DNA from: Daedaleopsis sinensis
Taxonomy: Eukaryota > Basidiomycota > Agaricomycetes > Polyporales > Polyporaceae
Reading direction: 5' to 3'
Length of the DNA: 64,000 nt
NCBI GenBank assembly: GCA_033807695.1
Contig: CM066303.1
Span: forward strand, 4,216,001-4,280,000
The notes beneath the pieces are model-generated. The model did not search any database. It had not been told where the DNA came from and saw nothing but the letters and a program-made list of their open reading frames with translations. How positions within the stretch are numbered: the first letter of the stretch is position 1; the number at the start of each line of letters is the position of its first letter. This document shows positions 21,794 to 33,484 of this stretch, in pieces. Position numbers and translations under genes: made by a program.

Positions 21794-22203
21794 CGAAGAC
21801 AAAGTATGCTGCAGGGATAGAAGAGTGGATAGAGTTGGTTGTGACCGAAGAAGTTTTCGGGGCACTGGATGAGCGAAAGGATGGTGGGCAGCCTTTTGAG
21901 TGGGAAATGGTGGCGGGCGCAGCCAGGGTTGAATATACGAGCCATGCAGAGGACAGAGAGCTAGTGTCAGTGGTTTATGAGCTGCCCTGCGGGCGACCTT
22001 GTTTTGTGGATCGCACGGCAGGTGGAAGGAGCCTGAAGGGGCATGGTAGAGAGATGATGTGTCGGTTTTAGCGCCACAGTCTCCAGTTAATAGTTGGACA
22101 GGTCATGTGACTCACCGCCTCATTAGGCGCTTAGTGCACTAAATCGACTTTGCCTCTTGCCAGTGACACCATCCGACTCAGCCGCGGCGAACGTCTCTCA
22201 CCA

Positions 22204-25200
22204 ATGGCAGGACGACATAGCTGCAAGATTCAAGGCTGCACCTTCACAGCTAGCTCTGCGCTGGCGTTATCGAAGCACAAGTGCAACTTTCGAATGCAGG
22301 CAATCGCCAACGCGCTAGGGAAACGACGGGCGGGTCCAAGTTCAGAACGGCTCCACGATCCACCTCGAAAACGTCTACGACTCGCGCAGGAGCTGCAAGG
22401 GCCTATGCCCATCGCAGAAGCCGAGGTGAGACCTCTCATTGACCATTGGGGGCATGACTGATCGCCTTCATCTACGTACAGGATGCATGGGTCGACGCAG
22501 ACGAAGGCGACAATGTCCACCTCGATGAGCCCCTTGCTCCGTTCCCCAACATGTCACCCCCTCCGGCTCCAAGGCCTGCGTACAGCCCTGTCCCACTCTC
22601 CACACGCGGTGGTCGCACCGTGCGCAGGCCTCGTGCCTGGGACGACTACCTTCCATCAAGTAGCAGTGCTCTCCCCTCCCAGGTTGCCCGCGCGTTCACT
22701 CGCCAGGAGCTTCATGCCGCTGCCAGTCCGTCGCCTCCGCCCTCCTCTCCATCTCAACTCGCCGGGGATGATGAAACCCCCGAGCATGTTACCCCGCTCG
22801 ACGCCTTTGGTGTGTACCGACGGTTTGCGAGACTACCCGCCAACGATCCTGGCTCCCGATTCACATTGGATTCAGTGTGCGACGCCCCTGGCTTCGAAAG
22901 GAGTAGTGCTGAGTGGCATGGTCTTCGTGACATGGAGAATATTTCGGCGTATCACAGCATCTCCTGGCTCGTCAACCCACTCTCTGACAATGCGCACACT
23001 ACCGAACACGATCACGTAGACCGTGACCCGGTTGGTGATTCCACCAAGACTATAGCTCCCACCTCGTCTCCCTCACACAATCTACTTCCAACATTCGGCC
23101 CTTTTGGCGAAAGTTCGACCCGTTTCCGCATATTTGACTGGTTCTACGGCCGCGGATCAGATACCCTATCGAATGAACGCTTTGACGACCTCATCGACAT
23201 GATCGATCCCGCGAAAGGGTTTTTGGCCGACGAACTCCGGGGATTCAGCGCGAGGAAGGGAGAGCGCATGCTTGACGAGTGGGTGGAGTCGTCTGACGTG
23301 TTTCGAGCAGCTCATGGGTGGAGTGAGTCGTCTGTTCACATTCCCCTCCCGAGGACGAAGGAGTCATACACCACTGAGGCCAAGGCTCCTCATTACACTG
23401 TGGGCGGTGTTCATCACCGAGACCTAGTTGATCTGGTCACCGCTGTTGTGACCGACAAAAGCTCGCGCTTCGCGCGTGAGTACCATTGGGTCCCCCACCA
23501 TACCTATTGGCAGCCACCTACCTCAACCTCTGCCGCGTCCCATGATGATCTCGACAACGGCGACCAGACCCCCTTAAATTCTCCTTCCCCGACACGCTCC
23601 GAGTCATCCCGCTCACATCCGCCAATGCCGTCGTCATCCTCATCTTCTCAACGATCATCACCATCTCGTTCCCGCTCGCCAACTCGTTCTACCCGCTCGT
23701 CAACCTCCTCCCGCCCCGACTCGTCTTCATCGCCCCCGCCCCCGCCCTTGCGTATCTTCTCCGAATGCTATAACTCAGATGCCATGTACGAAGAAGATGA
23801 GAAGCTCCGTCATGCCCCGCGTAACCCGGAAGATGACCCAACCACTGAGTACGCGATCTTCCCCCTCCTTTTCTACTCCGACGGCACTGTACTATCCAAT
23901 TTCGGCACTGCATCGTTATGGCCGATTTATGTTTACTTTGGCATGCTCTCAAAGTACATTTGAGGCCGCCCAACTGAATTCGCAGCTCACCACCTTGCAT
24001 ACATCCCGAGTGTACGTCACCTCCTTTTATTACCTTCTACATCACTATAGGATATACATCATGTTCCTCTAGATCGACGACACTATCAAAGACTATTACC
24101 AAGAAGTCTACGGTGATCGTTTGAACGCCGAAACGCTCAAATTTTGCAAGAGGGAGTTATACTGTCGCATATGGCTCCTTCTCCTCAATGAGAAGTTCAT
24201 GAAAGCGTACAAGGACGGCTTGCTCCTCGAGTGTGGTGATGGTGTTTGGCGTCGCCTGTTTCTGCGCATATTCACGTATTCCGCTGACTATCCCGAGAAG
24301 TAGCTCAATTTTCTTCTTGGCTGTACTTCCTCACTTAAGATCATATACCATCTCCAGGATTCTCATCGCTGCGCTCAAGCCTTTAGCGGTGTGCCTGTGT
24401 CCTCGCTGTCTGGTCACCAAGGACACCATTGCAGAGGCCGGTACCCCGGCTGACGCTGAACGACGTGCGACGAGACGTGTTGACGATCAACACACGAGAT
24501 CACTCATCAAAAGAGCGCGCAAGCTGGTTTTCCAAGGTTTTTCGCTCGCCGGGCGACGCATCAAGGAACTGCTCCATGACAAGTCTCTCAACCCCCATCC
24601 AAGTACGTCTACTCATTGTCCCTAGTGTGATAGCTAGTAACGGCTCTCCCAAATGTGTCGCAGAGCGCCTTCTCCATCAGACTAGCTGAATTTGGCATCA
24701 GCTTCTACGACATCCTTGCCCCCGACCTCCTGCATGAATTCGAACTTGGTGTATGGAAGGCAACCTTCATACATCTTATGCGGCTGCTCCGAGCCCAGGG
24801 AGATGCCGTTGAGAAGGAGTTCAATCGCCGGTAAGCATCACTCTCCTTATCTCAAATTCAGACTGCCTAGACCTCATGCTCGCGTACTCTAGCATGCGCG
24901 CAATGCCCAAATGGGGTCGAGATCGAATCCGCAAGTTCTACCACGATGTGTCAACGCGCAAACGTCTCGCCAGCCGCGATTATGAAGCCTACCTCGTGGT
25001 AAGACAATCGCTCTAATTACCTTGCGGATACTGAGTAGTAACCACCCCCCGGCAGGTCATCATGCCGGTAATCGAAGGACGTTTCGAGCACGAAGCTGAC
25101 AATGAAGTTGTCGCCGACATGTTGTTCGAGCTCGGCAATTGGCACGCTCTCGCGAAGCTCCGCCTGCATCATGAGGTTACCCTCGCGAATCTAGACGACG

Positions 25201-27113
25201 CGACCAAGCACACATACGAGGCCATCCTAGCTTTCGCCAACACGACATGTGTCAATATTGAGGCGCGCGAGCTACCAACAGAGACCGATGCCCGTATCCG
25301 GCGAACGAAGAGCCAGAACCCCGAGAGCAACCCTGATGGCTCACATCGTACCGTACGCTTCAATGTCATCAACACGATCAAATTCCATAGCCTTGGCGAC
25401 TACGCGGCCTATATCCGTCGTTCTGGGACGAGCGATAACTACAATGCGCAGACCGTGAGTACGGTCTGACTTATTGATCGCGCGACTCGCGCGAACACCA
25501 GCTAATGTGCTCTCACACAGGGAGAACACGAACATTGTCTCGTCAAGCGGCTATACAAGCGGACAAACAAAGTGGCGTTTACCAAGCAGATCGCCAGGAA
25601 GCATCGCAATACGTCCATGCTGGGCGCATGGCGGGCGCATGATACCTATGTTCCCCCCTCCCTTCGTCGACGCGACAAGAAGCGCCAGCTCACCGCGATC
25701 GCGGAGGCCCGGGATCGTGCTGGGTTATCTGGCCGCGAGGACCTGCTACTTACCCGCGTCTCCCCGTCCGATCACTACTACATCTCCCAGACACAACGCT
25801 CGCCTCTGCAAGTCAAGGCATGGGCCGCGAAGCACAAGGATGATGCCGCTGTGCAGGTATGATTGCTTCTACAATCTCACGATCTAGATCTAATGCACTG
25901 CACACAGAATTTCATTCCTTCTCTTCTCCACCATCTCGCCAATCGAGTTCTCGGTGGGGGCATCTATACTGAATCTGAAGAGTTCACAGAGGACCAGCTC
26001 GACGGTGTCCGCATCCTCGACGATAAGATGTACAGCCACAAAATGCTGCGCATCAACTACACCACCTACGACATGCGGCGTGAACAAGACTGTGTCAGCC
26101 CACGCTCTCAGCCTGACATCATGGTCCTCGCACCTGAATGGGATGGCAATCACACGTTCTGGTTTGCACGTGTACTGGGCATCTTTCACGTCAATGCACG
26201 GTACGCCGGCCGAGATGCGACACCAGTCAACAGGAAGTGGCGACGCGTTGACTTTCTCTGGGTACGCTGGTTCACCTACGACACTTCACGTCCCTCCGGA
26301 TTCCGGCATCGTCGACAGCCCGTCCTCCAATTTGTCGACGCCAATGACCCGGACAACGACCCCTTTGGGTTCTTGGACCCAGACGACGTGATACGTGCAG
26401 CATATATTATGCCACATTTCCGAACAGGCGTCACAAGCACTCTCCTCGGCCTCTCCAAGTGGGCTCGTCAAATTCCCACCAAAGAAGGAGATATCGAGCA
26501 CAATTACATGTCTTATCAGCTCTCCTAGTATGTGACCAATACTTACTAGTACTGTATGCTCGCGCCGTACTCACGATACTTCTGTCCTTCTAGCTTTGCA
26601 GATCGTGACGTGTTTATGCGCCATCATGGGGCCGGAATCGGACATCACGAGAGTGGGGTTACCGTCGAAACTGCACGCCTGCAAAGCGCGCGCGACAGGC
26701 GCGCCGGCGAGGGCTACTGGGATCACGACAGCGATTTCGAAGCCGACCTCGAAGGCGAATCGTTATCCGCTGAATCTCCTGCCATATTTCCGGCTAACAC
26801 AGACATGGGTGACGACGAGCAAAGAACACCTGCGCCAGGCGATGCTAGTCCCCGTGAGTCCACTCCGGACCTCGCGCTTACAATTCAGCAGGACGCGCAA
26901 GGCGCCAATGAGGACCCGCTCGACAACGACCCGGATGCCGACGACTACAACGATCTCCAGGAAGAACCCGTGGAGGAAGGCCACGATATTGACGAGCATG
27001 GCGAGAATTCCGAAGTACTGCTGCCGTCAGACGAGTCCGACATGGAGGGCGAGGATGATTTCGAGGAATATGTAGACGATGTATATGCCGCGGAAGGATA
27101 CACGGAGCTGTAG
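22204..27113 (+). pseudogene. Plavaka transposase with one premature stop
   Basis: About nine or ten exons. Exon 1 (22204-22425) has a C2HC finger (CKIQGCTFTA…SKHKC). Exon 2 (from 22482) holds a Pro/Ser-rich region, then FDWFYGRGSDTLSN, HHRDLVDLV, NSDAMYEEDEKLR and LSNFGTASLWPIYVYFG. The next codons should read SKYIRGRPTEFAAHHLAYIP, but the Arg codon at 23961-23963 is TGA (residue 568). The frame is open on both sides. Later exons retain RIFTYSADYPEK, CPRCLVTKD, DLLHEFELGVWKATFIHLMR, HRTVRFNVINTIKFHSLGDY, GTSDNYNAQTGEHEH and FADRDVFMRHHGAGIGH, all Plavaka hallmarks. The C-terminus is a long acidic tail. Apart from that stop no other lesion was noticed, so inactivation looks recent. A 32-bp GT-AG excision around the TGA is too short to be a likely intron. 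Confidence 0.8.
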
Positions 27114-28180
27114 TAGTACTGTAGTATCTTTTGATTTAAACACGAAGTGGTTCAGACTCGGTGCATAGCTTGATGTCGACAAATGAAAGTTAGTAACACC
27201 AAGGCTAGTAGTAGGAACCGTCAAGTCTCGGAGTCCCCTCGGTGATGATAATTGTTAATCCGGAGCAGACCACACGTCCGTTTGTAAACGGCCGCTCTAT
27301 TTGGGCGAACCGCGTGTAGACGGAGGGGCTGTGCTGTACACGTCACTTCATTGGTCGGGGATAACGAGAGTGCGACCGCAGCGGGAAAGGCATCGCGCAC
27401 CGTCTCAGAATGTATTTCAGGCCAAGAAAGCATATACTTAGCTTGGGCTCGGCCAGGCCCGCTTCAATAGGCTTCAATGATCAAAACGGACCTCCGGTGA
27501 ATTTCAACTACCCGGTATGCGGCGCTAGCGGAAACAAACGTAGCATGACGTCATAGAATATCGTACATGTAAACATATCCCGGCCGCATAGATCGCACAA
27601 TACATTGATTGTATTCCAAGAAACGCCTCTACCGGGCTGTTCTGAACGTCGCCCTCACTGTCTGACCGCGAAATCGACGGCCTCCCAACCATAGTCGTCA
27701 CGCAATGCGTCCCTCAAGCTACACGCCGCCGTCAGTTCCCATATTTAAAGCTAATGAATCTTTGCGCTTAACTCGTCTTGGTCCCGCGGCCACAGAACAT
27801 CTCCATGCGGCTGGACACAGGTGAGCTCCAAACCGTTCGTCGTCACCATGCATCGCCGCCACGTACCTTGTGTTTGCATAACGGTTTTGTCGCCACTGCC
27901 GGGTTCGAAGGTTTGAATCGCGTAATTGAGCCGCTGACCTCTTCATAGCTGAACTCCAGGTCGACCATGGCCTACCGCGTCCTGTATCAGACTATACTGA
28001 GTGAGTAATCGATTGTTACTCACCTTAACAAAGTCGTTCCATCTCATCTTTTGCCTCTGATTCACTCCAATCTTGAAAATGCTGGCCCAGACCTGTTCCG
28101 GCCGTTCACCTGCTCGTTAGTACTGCCTTTCCCGCATCTTAGAGCACTCACCCAGAAGTGCTTAGATCCAACCACTACCG
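27114..28180. other. Intergenic, right flank of the Plavaka element
   Basis: No gene is recognised. Probably contains the right end of the transposon; no TIR was identified. Around 27960-28150 there are a few splice-like signals but no protein family. Confidence 0.35.
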
Positions 28181-28249
28181 GCATCGTCTCCTGGACCAAT
28201 GCACACCGAGTTGAAGGCCAGAGGCCGTTGCTTCTATTTTTGGGCACGA

Positions 28250-30640
28250 CGCCGGCACGCGTCACAGCGCGCGACCGACGCGTCTGCCCCTCTGCTCCCT
28301 CCTACTTCCGACACGCGTCCGCCGCCACAACGCCCTGCTATACCGAGCGGCAGACGCGTTATGCGCACTGAGGCGCGATGGTGGGACTCGTCACAATGCG
28401 CGACCGACCCGTATGCGATGTAGGAACGCGCAGAGGGCGCATACGCGTCGATCGCGCACTGTGACGCGTCCGCGCCCTCCGCGCCCTCCGCGCCCTCTCC
28501 GCCCTCCGCGCCCTCTCCGCCCTCCGCGCCCTCTCCGCCCTCCGCGCCCTCTCCGCCCTCCTACGCCGTGCGGCATCGGCCTCCGCGCCTTCCTGCAGCG
28601 TGTGGAAGACGCGTTCTGCGCACCCAGGCACGATGGCCGGACTCGTCACAATGCGCGACCGACCCGTATGCGATGTAGGAGATCGCAGAGGGCGCATACG
28701 CGTCGATCGCGCACTGTGACGCGTCCGCGCCCTCCGCGCCCTCCGCGCCCTCTCTGCCCTCCGCGCCCTCTCCGCCCTCCTACGCCGTGCGGCATCGGCC
28801 TCCGCGCCTTCCTACAGCGTGTGGAAGATCCGTTCTGCCGCACCCAGGCATGACCGCGACGGCGGCACCTACATCCCACACGCGTTGAGGCGGCGGCAGA
28901 CTCCTCCCCGCCCTCCTACTCCGTGCTGCAGACGCGGTCTGCGCTCCAGGCTCTACGGCAGCACGCGTCAGAGCGCGCGACCCACACCTCTGCGCCCTCT
29001 GTGCCATCTACGCCCTCCTATGGTCGACACGCACTGCCCTGCCGACGCGTCCTGCCCCTCCTACCCCGTGCGACACGCGGTGTGAGGTCAGTAGACGCGT
29101 CCTCGCCCTCCCCGCCGTCCTATACCCTGGCGCACATGCGGCAGGCGCTCTCAGCCACGATGGCGGCACGCATCACCGCACATACGCACGCTTCCCCCGG
29201 CGCACATTCGCGCGGCGCGATGTCGTCCGCCTTGCCCACTCTCCACTCTGCTAGCTTCCCCTGGCTACCATGCGCGCGCCCAACGCGTCGGTCGCCCGCG
29301 TCTCTCAGCGGCCTGCCACCGGCCACACGCTCCCATCAGCGCCGCCGACACATAGTCGGCCGTCGTCACTCACCAGCCCGCCACCGGCCCCGTCTCCCAT
29401 GCGCACGGCCGACGTGTCGTCCGCCCTCGTCTCTCAGTGTTGTCCGCCCTCGTGTCTCACATCGGGCACTTGACCTGGTAGTTGCCCCGCCCTCCCATTC
29501 ACGCCGCCGACGCGACAGCCGCCTGCATATCTCAACAGCCTGCCACCCATCCCGGGCTCCTCCCATCCGCGCGGCCGACGTGTCCCGCGCCCTCGTCCAG
29601 CCTGCCTGTCCCGAGCTCGCATCGGCGACGCCGACGCGTCGTGCGCACTCACTCGTCACTCGCCGGCCTTCCACCTCCCCAGGCGCGCGACGCGTCGGAG
29701 CCGCAGATGGTAGGCGCGCGAGCGACGCGTCGTCCGTCCGGTTGCAACTGCCCCGCTGCACATCCATGCTCCGGCACGACGGCGCGGCGGACATTGCACC
29801 ACCACCCCCTCGGCGCCCCTTGCTCCTTCCTAAATCATCAGCCACTACGGCGGCATGCGTCACAGCGACCCACCGCCTCTCAGCGCAGATGCGTCGCGCG
29901 ACCGCCGCCTCTGCCGCCTCCGCTCCCTCCTACAACGCGGGTCGACGCGTCCCCCCCCCCCCACCCGCCCTCCTACACCGTGGCGCAAGCGCGATCTGAT
30001 CCCGCATGACGGCGGCATGCGTCACATCGCCCGACGGCCGCCTCTGCGCCCTCTGCTCCTTCCTACATCCGAACCGCGTGGTCAGGGCGGCAGACGCGTT
30101 CCCGCCCTCACCGGCCTCCTACACCGTGCCACAGATGCGGTCTGCGCTCTCACGCGCAACTCGCAGCACGACACCGACACGTGTACGCCCCTCCGCGTCC
30201 TCCTCCTGCCTACGCGCGTTGTTGAGGATGGCACACGGGGCCTCTCCTGCCGCCCGTCCCCCCTACACCGTGCTACACGCGTTGTCAGGGCGGCCGTTGT
30301 GTGACCCCTCCCCGCCCTGACAACGCGTGTAGCAGTCGGGGTTGGCGCTCTCAGGCACGACGGCGGCACGCGTCACAGCGCGCTCCCAACATGTATGCCT
30401 CGTCTACGCCTTCCTACAGCGCATACGCGTCGGGAGCGGGCCCTAACGGCTCCTCGCCCTCCGCGCCCGCCTACACCGTGCGGCAGAGGCCATCTACGCA
30501 CTCACGCAGGACGGCGCCCCGCGTCACGGAGCGCGACCGAGGCGTCGCACCCCTCTGCGCGCTCCTACATCCCAGCCCCGTCCTGGCGCGCCCCCACGCC
30601 TCGCCGCCTTCCGCGCCCTCCCACACCTCGTCGTAGGGAG
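28250..30640. repeat. CpG-rich degenerate satellite block
   Basis: About 2.4 kb of recurring phrases: CTCCTACACCGTGC, GACGCGTTCTGCGC, CACGACGGCGGCACGCGTCA, GCGCGACCGACGCGTC and runs of CGCCCTCCGCGCCCTCTC. A roughly 250-bp higher-order unit is repeated almost exactly at about 28376-28600 and 28630-28850. The phrase GACGCGTCACAGTGCGCGA also occurs inverted. ACGCGT and CpG are extremely frequent. All six frames show low-complexity open frames here (Arg/Pro or Ser/His-rich); none has start context, introns or homology support, so the block is not annotated as coding. Confidence 0.75.
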
Positions 30641-31010
30641 TCGGTGAGTGCCATATCCAGGACTGCCTGCTGTGCTGTGTGACTTACGCGTTTGTCGCGC
30701 TCAAAATGTGCCTGACGAAGGCGGCCGGATCGTTCGACGCCGAGCGGACTCGGACTCGGTCTGCTTCGGTCGGTACCAATTGCGATATCTAGTACTGGTT
30801 TTGATGCTGAGCAACTCACCCTGTGTTTTGTGCTCAGCGACCAGGGCGGGAGGGTCTTTAGTACACGACGCTCCCCGGTGGCGCGCAGCGCGCAGACTCG
30901 TTCTGCTCGAGTCGGTGAGTGCCGTGTTCAAGGACTCGGTACCGAGCTGTGCGACTTACCGTGTCTCGTGCCACGCGGTATGCTCAACGCCCTCTAGCGA
31001 CATGCGGAGA
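30634..31010. repeat. Tandem duplication of about 272 bp (partial)
   Basis: GAGTCGGTGAGTGCC followed by CAGGACT or AAGGACT and TGTG(T/C)GACTTAC occurs at about 30640 and again at about 30912. The two copies are diverged. It lies between the satellite block and the next genes. Confidence 0.5.
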
Positions 31011-31538
31011 ACGCGACAGAAGGCTGCGTAGGGCCGCCTGCGCTTTCCGGTTCGGAGTCGGGGGTATCCGCGGCGGACGCCCCGGCCATCTGGCACCGAA
31101 ACACCGTCTAGCTTGGTGAGTTTACTTTCAACAGTCGCAGGCCCAAAGGGTCTCGTTCCGCCGTCCTTCTTGGAGCATCGGAAGAACGCCCCACGGGCGC
31201 GTCCCATGGTCATGTCCTTGACAGTCCATATTTACGGGCCCGGAGACGCGAGGCTGCCCGCACTTGCTCGGATTCGAGCGTTTGGGGGAGGTCCCTCACG
31301 ACATGTCCGTTCGGGTTGGCGTATCGTTGGGCTATGAAGGTGCGCGGCTTAACCACACAGCCAGAGGCGATAGTGGCCTCTCAACTCGCGCTCCTTCACC
31401 TTCCTCTTCGGGTGCGGCCCCTATCTGTTCGCTGTAGCGCTGCGTCCCAGATGAGTTACAGATCAGTCTGCTTTCTACCTCCATCATCAATACCTCGGAA
31501 ATTCGAAGTCCCATCGCGTTCACCAGATTCCTGTGGGC

Positions 31539-32063
31539 ATGTGGCATGAGGTCTGTACTTGTCTGTGTATCCCTGCAGCTCTGTTCTCACATGTTCGCCA
31601 GACCAAGTTTGTCATGGCCTTGTTTCTTGACCGTCGCGGCCAGAACATTGGGCTTCAACTCCGCGGCGTCCGCTACCACGAGTTCGCCGTTGGTCTACGA
31701 ACCGGCCTTCAGATACCCGTCCTGGAGGATCTGATGGGCAGGAAGGCTGCCACCTGGTGGGCGCGCATCGACATCCGTGACTCCGACGGTGTCTTCGAGG
31801 TCCACTACAGCGAGCCGGATCCGTCTCAAGGCACGAACCGCACCCTCGCAGCGGTACACGAAGGATCACCCGACTTCTGTGGTGAGATTCTCGTGCTCAA
31901 AACTGTCGGCCAAGGCGTGGTCGACATGAACGAGGCCGACATCCAGTTCGCGGTGAGGGCGTCGAAAGCGTCAGTTTCCCATGCGCAGCCGATGTATCGT
32001 TCGATGCTTACATTCATTCAGGACCCTCGATTACTGGCAGGAGCATCCGCGCACTATTCCTGA
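31539..32063 (+). CDS. Unknown protein, tandem paralogue A
   Basis: Exon 1 starts MWHE at 31539. A 51-bp in-frame intron (31551-31601) probably precedes TKFVMALFLDRRGQNIG. Then come GVRYHEFAVGLRTGLQIP, LEDLMGRKAATWW, FEVHYSEPD, FCGEILVLK and DMNEADIQFAVRAS. The same blocks in the same order occur in the gene starting at 32436 (ALFLDRAGKNVQL, VRYHHFRIG…LQLP, LEDLMGRD, FDVHFSFPE, FYGEMLIVK, DMRDSDIDFAMNA). The two are tandem duplicates. The family is not recognised; there is no signal peptide or membrane segment. A 5' exon may be missing. Confidence 0.5.
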   Translation: MWHEVCTCLCIPAALFSHVRQTKFVMALFLDRRGQNIGLQLRGVRYHEFAVGLRTGLQIPVLEDLMGRKAATWWARIDIRDSDGVFEVHYSEPDPSQGTNRTLAAVHEGSPDFCGEILVLKTVGQGVVDMNEADIQFAVRASKASVSHAQPMYRSMLTFIQDPRLLAGASAHYS

Positions 32064-32435
32064 CGATGTCATAGTTATCTACTAGCTATGTTCTCGTTAA
32101 TCTTGGCATGTATCTCTGACCCCAGCCGACGTTCGCAATCTCATGCTGTTCGCTGCCCCTGGTCACGCACTGTGTGGCATATCTTAGGAGTATAGGGGGA
32201 TAATGTGTTAGGAGGTTCACGCAGTCTAGCCCGCCGCCGTATATATCCGACACCCGCATCCTGTCATCCGCGGTTGTCAGCCTCTACTACCGGCTGGTCG
32301 TTTTACCAGACCTTACCAATGCAACCCACGGCCTCCTTTCGTCCCACATCTTTCCTCTGCCCCGAACGCTGCATTGTGCGACTTCTGCCTGCAGCCTACG
32401 ACCGTTCGACTCGCCACTACCGCATCTGTAGCACC

Positions 32436-33091
32436 ATGGCCCGAGGCGATCTTTGGCACAAGGTGAGTCACTGTGACAACGAGAGTGCTGGACGTTATTA
32501 AGTAGGCTTAGATTGACACAGTCAAAGCTCTCTTCCTCGACCGTGCTGGCAAGAATGTTCAGCTAAATATCGACGACGTCCGGTATCACCACTTCCGCAT
32601 CGGACCCGGCCTCCAGCTACCAGATCTTGAGGACTTGATGGGCAGGGACGTCACCACCCGGAGGGCTTGCTTCTCGCTTCCCAACGCCCACCGGAAGTTC
32701 GATGTTCACTTTAGCTTTCCTGAGCGCGCTGGAGGTGTCAATCACACGCTGAAGGTGGTCAATCAGGCGGGGAGGAGCTTCTACGGCGAGATGTTGATCG
32801 TTAAGTTAGGACCCGGTGAGTAACCAGTCACACGATTCGTGTTCTCTCGTGTCGAGACTTTTGCCGAAGACGGTTTGTTGGAAGACATGCGTGATTCGGA
32901 CATCGACTTCGCTATGAACGCTGCCATATTGTAAGCCTGTGTATCACAAAAGGTATGCGCGGTTACTGACCGTCGACCTTAGCACCACCGCGCTTGTCGC
33001 TGACAATCCTCGTTTCGACACGCGCAAGACATTCGTCATCCACACGGGTTTGGTGAAGGGTGCTACCCCGCCTGCGGGCCCCCGGGCTTGA
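32436..33091 (+). CDS. Unknown protein, tandem paralogue B
   Basis: ATG at 32436 (MARGDLWHK), then a donor gtgagt and a 61-bp intron leading to VKALFLDRAGKNVQLNIDD. Further exons carry LEDLMGRD, FDVHFSFPERAGG, FYGEMLIVKLGPG, DGLLEDMRDSDIDFAMNAAI and TTALVADNPRFDTRKTF; the stop is at 33089-33091. The architecture parallels the gene at 31539. No known domain is recognised. Both lie at the edge of the KDZ island, on the opposite strand to the block that follows, so they may be island cargo; that is inference. Confidence 0.5.
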
Positions 33092-33484
33092 GTCACGATC
33101 CCTTCCCCTCGCGCGTAGCGTTGTCATCCTCCAAGCGGCTATGAAATATGATCGTCTGCGGTACATGCTTATGGGTCTATTCGAAATCGTCGCCTTCTGG
33201 CGCACATGTCATATCGATACGAGCTCGGAGATGTGGAAACCATCGGGCGGGTGAGCGGCTGCTTCCTTTTGGTGCGCGTGAGCATGGAGCGAGGACATCA
33301 TGGATGCTGGGAAGTAGCGCGCGGATTAATGTCCAGGACGTCATGAGCGTAGGTCTGAGGGTTGTTGGCGCTGAGGATCTTACCTTCCCTTCTATTCCTC
33401 GTCATTGTCTCTGTGCGTGCGTAAATGCCATGAGTGTAGGGTGCGCGACGTGCTCGCGCACAAGTACGTACCTTCCTGGCCCTT

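Larger units (their letters stand above)
19871..27113. mobile_element. Plavaka-type (CACTA-like) DNA transposon, ends not resolved
   Basis: Defined by the Plavaka transposase relic at 22204-27113 and its divergently transcribed neighbour at 19871-21793, with a 411-bp shared promoter region. Plavaka elements belong to the CMC/CACTA group of basidiomycete DNA transposons. Terminal inverted repeats and target duplications were not located, so true ends may lie outside these coordinates. Confidence 0.65.

Noticed and set aside
19300..28000. CACTA-type terminal inverted repeats for the Plavaka element
   Set aside because: CACTA strings occur (for example 19633, 22137) but none could be paired with a complementary end and target duplication.
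28413..30636. Several long Arg/Pro or Ser/His-rich frames in all directions
   Set aside because: They follow the satellite repeat phrases; no start context, splice pattern or homology.
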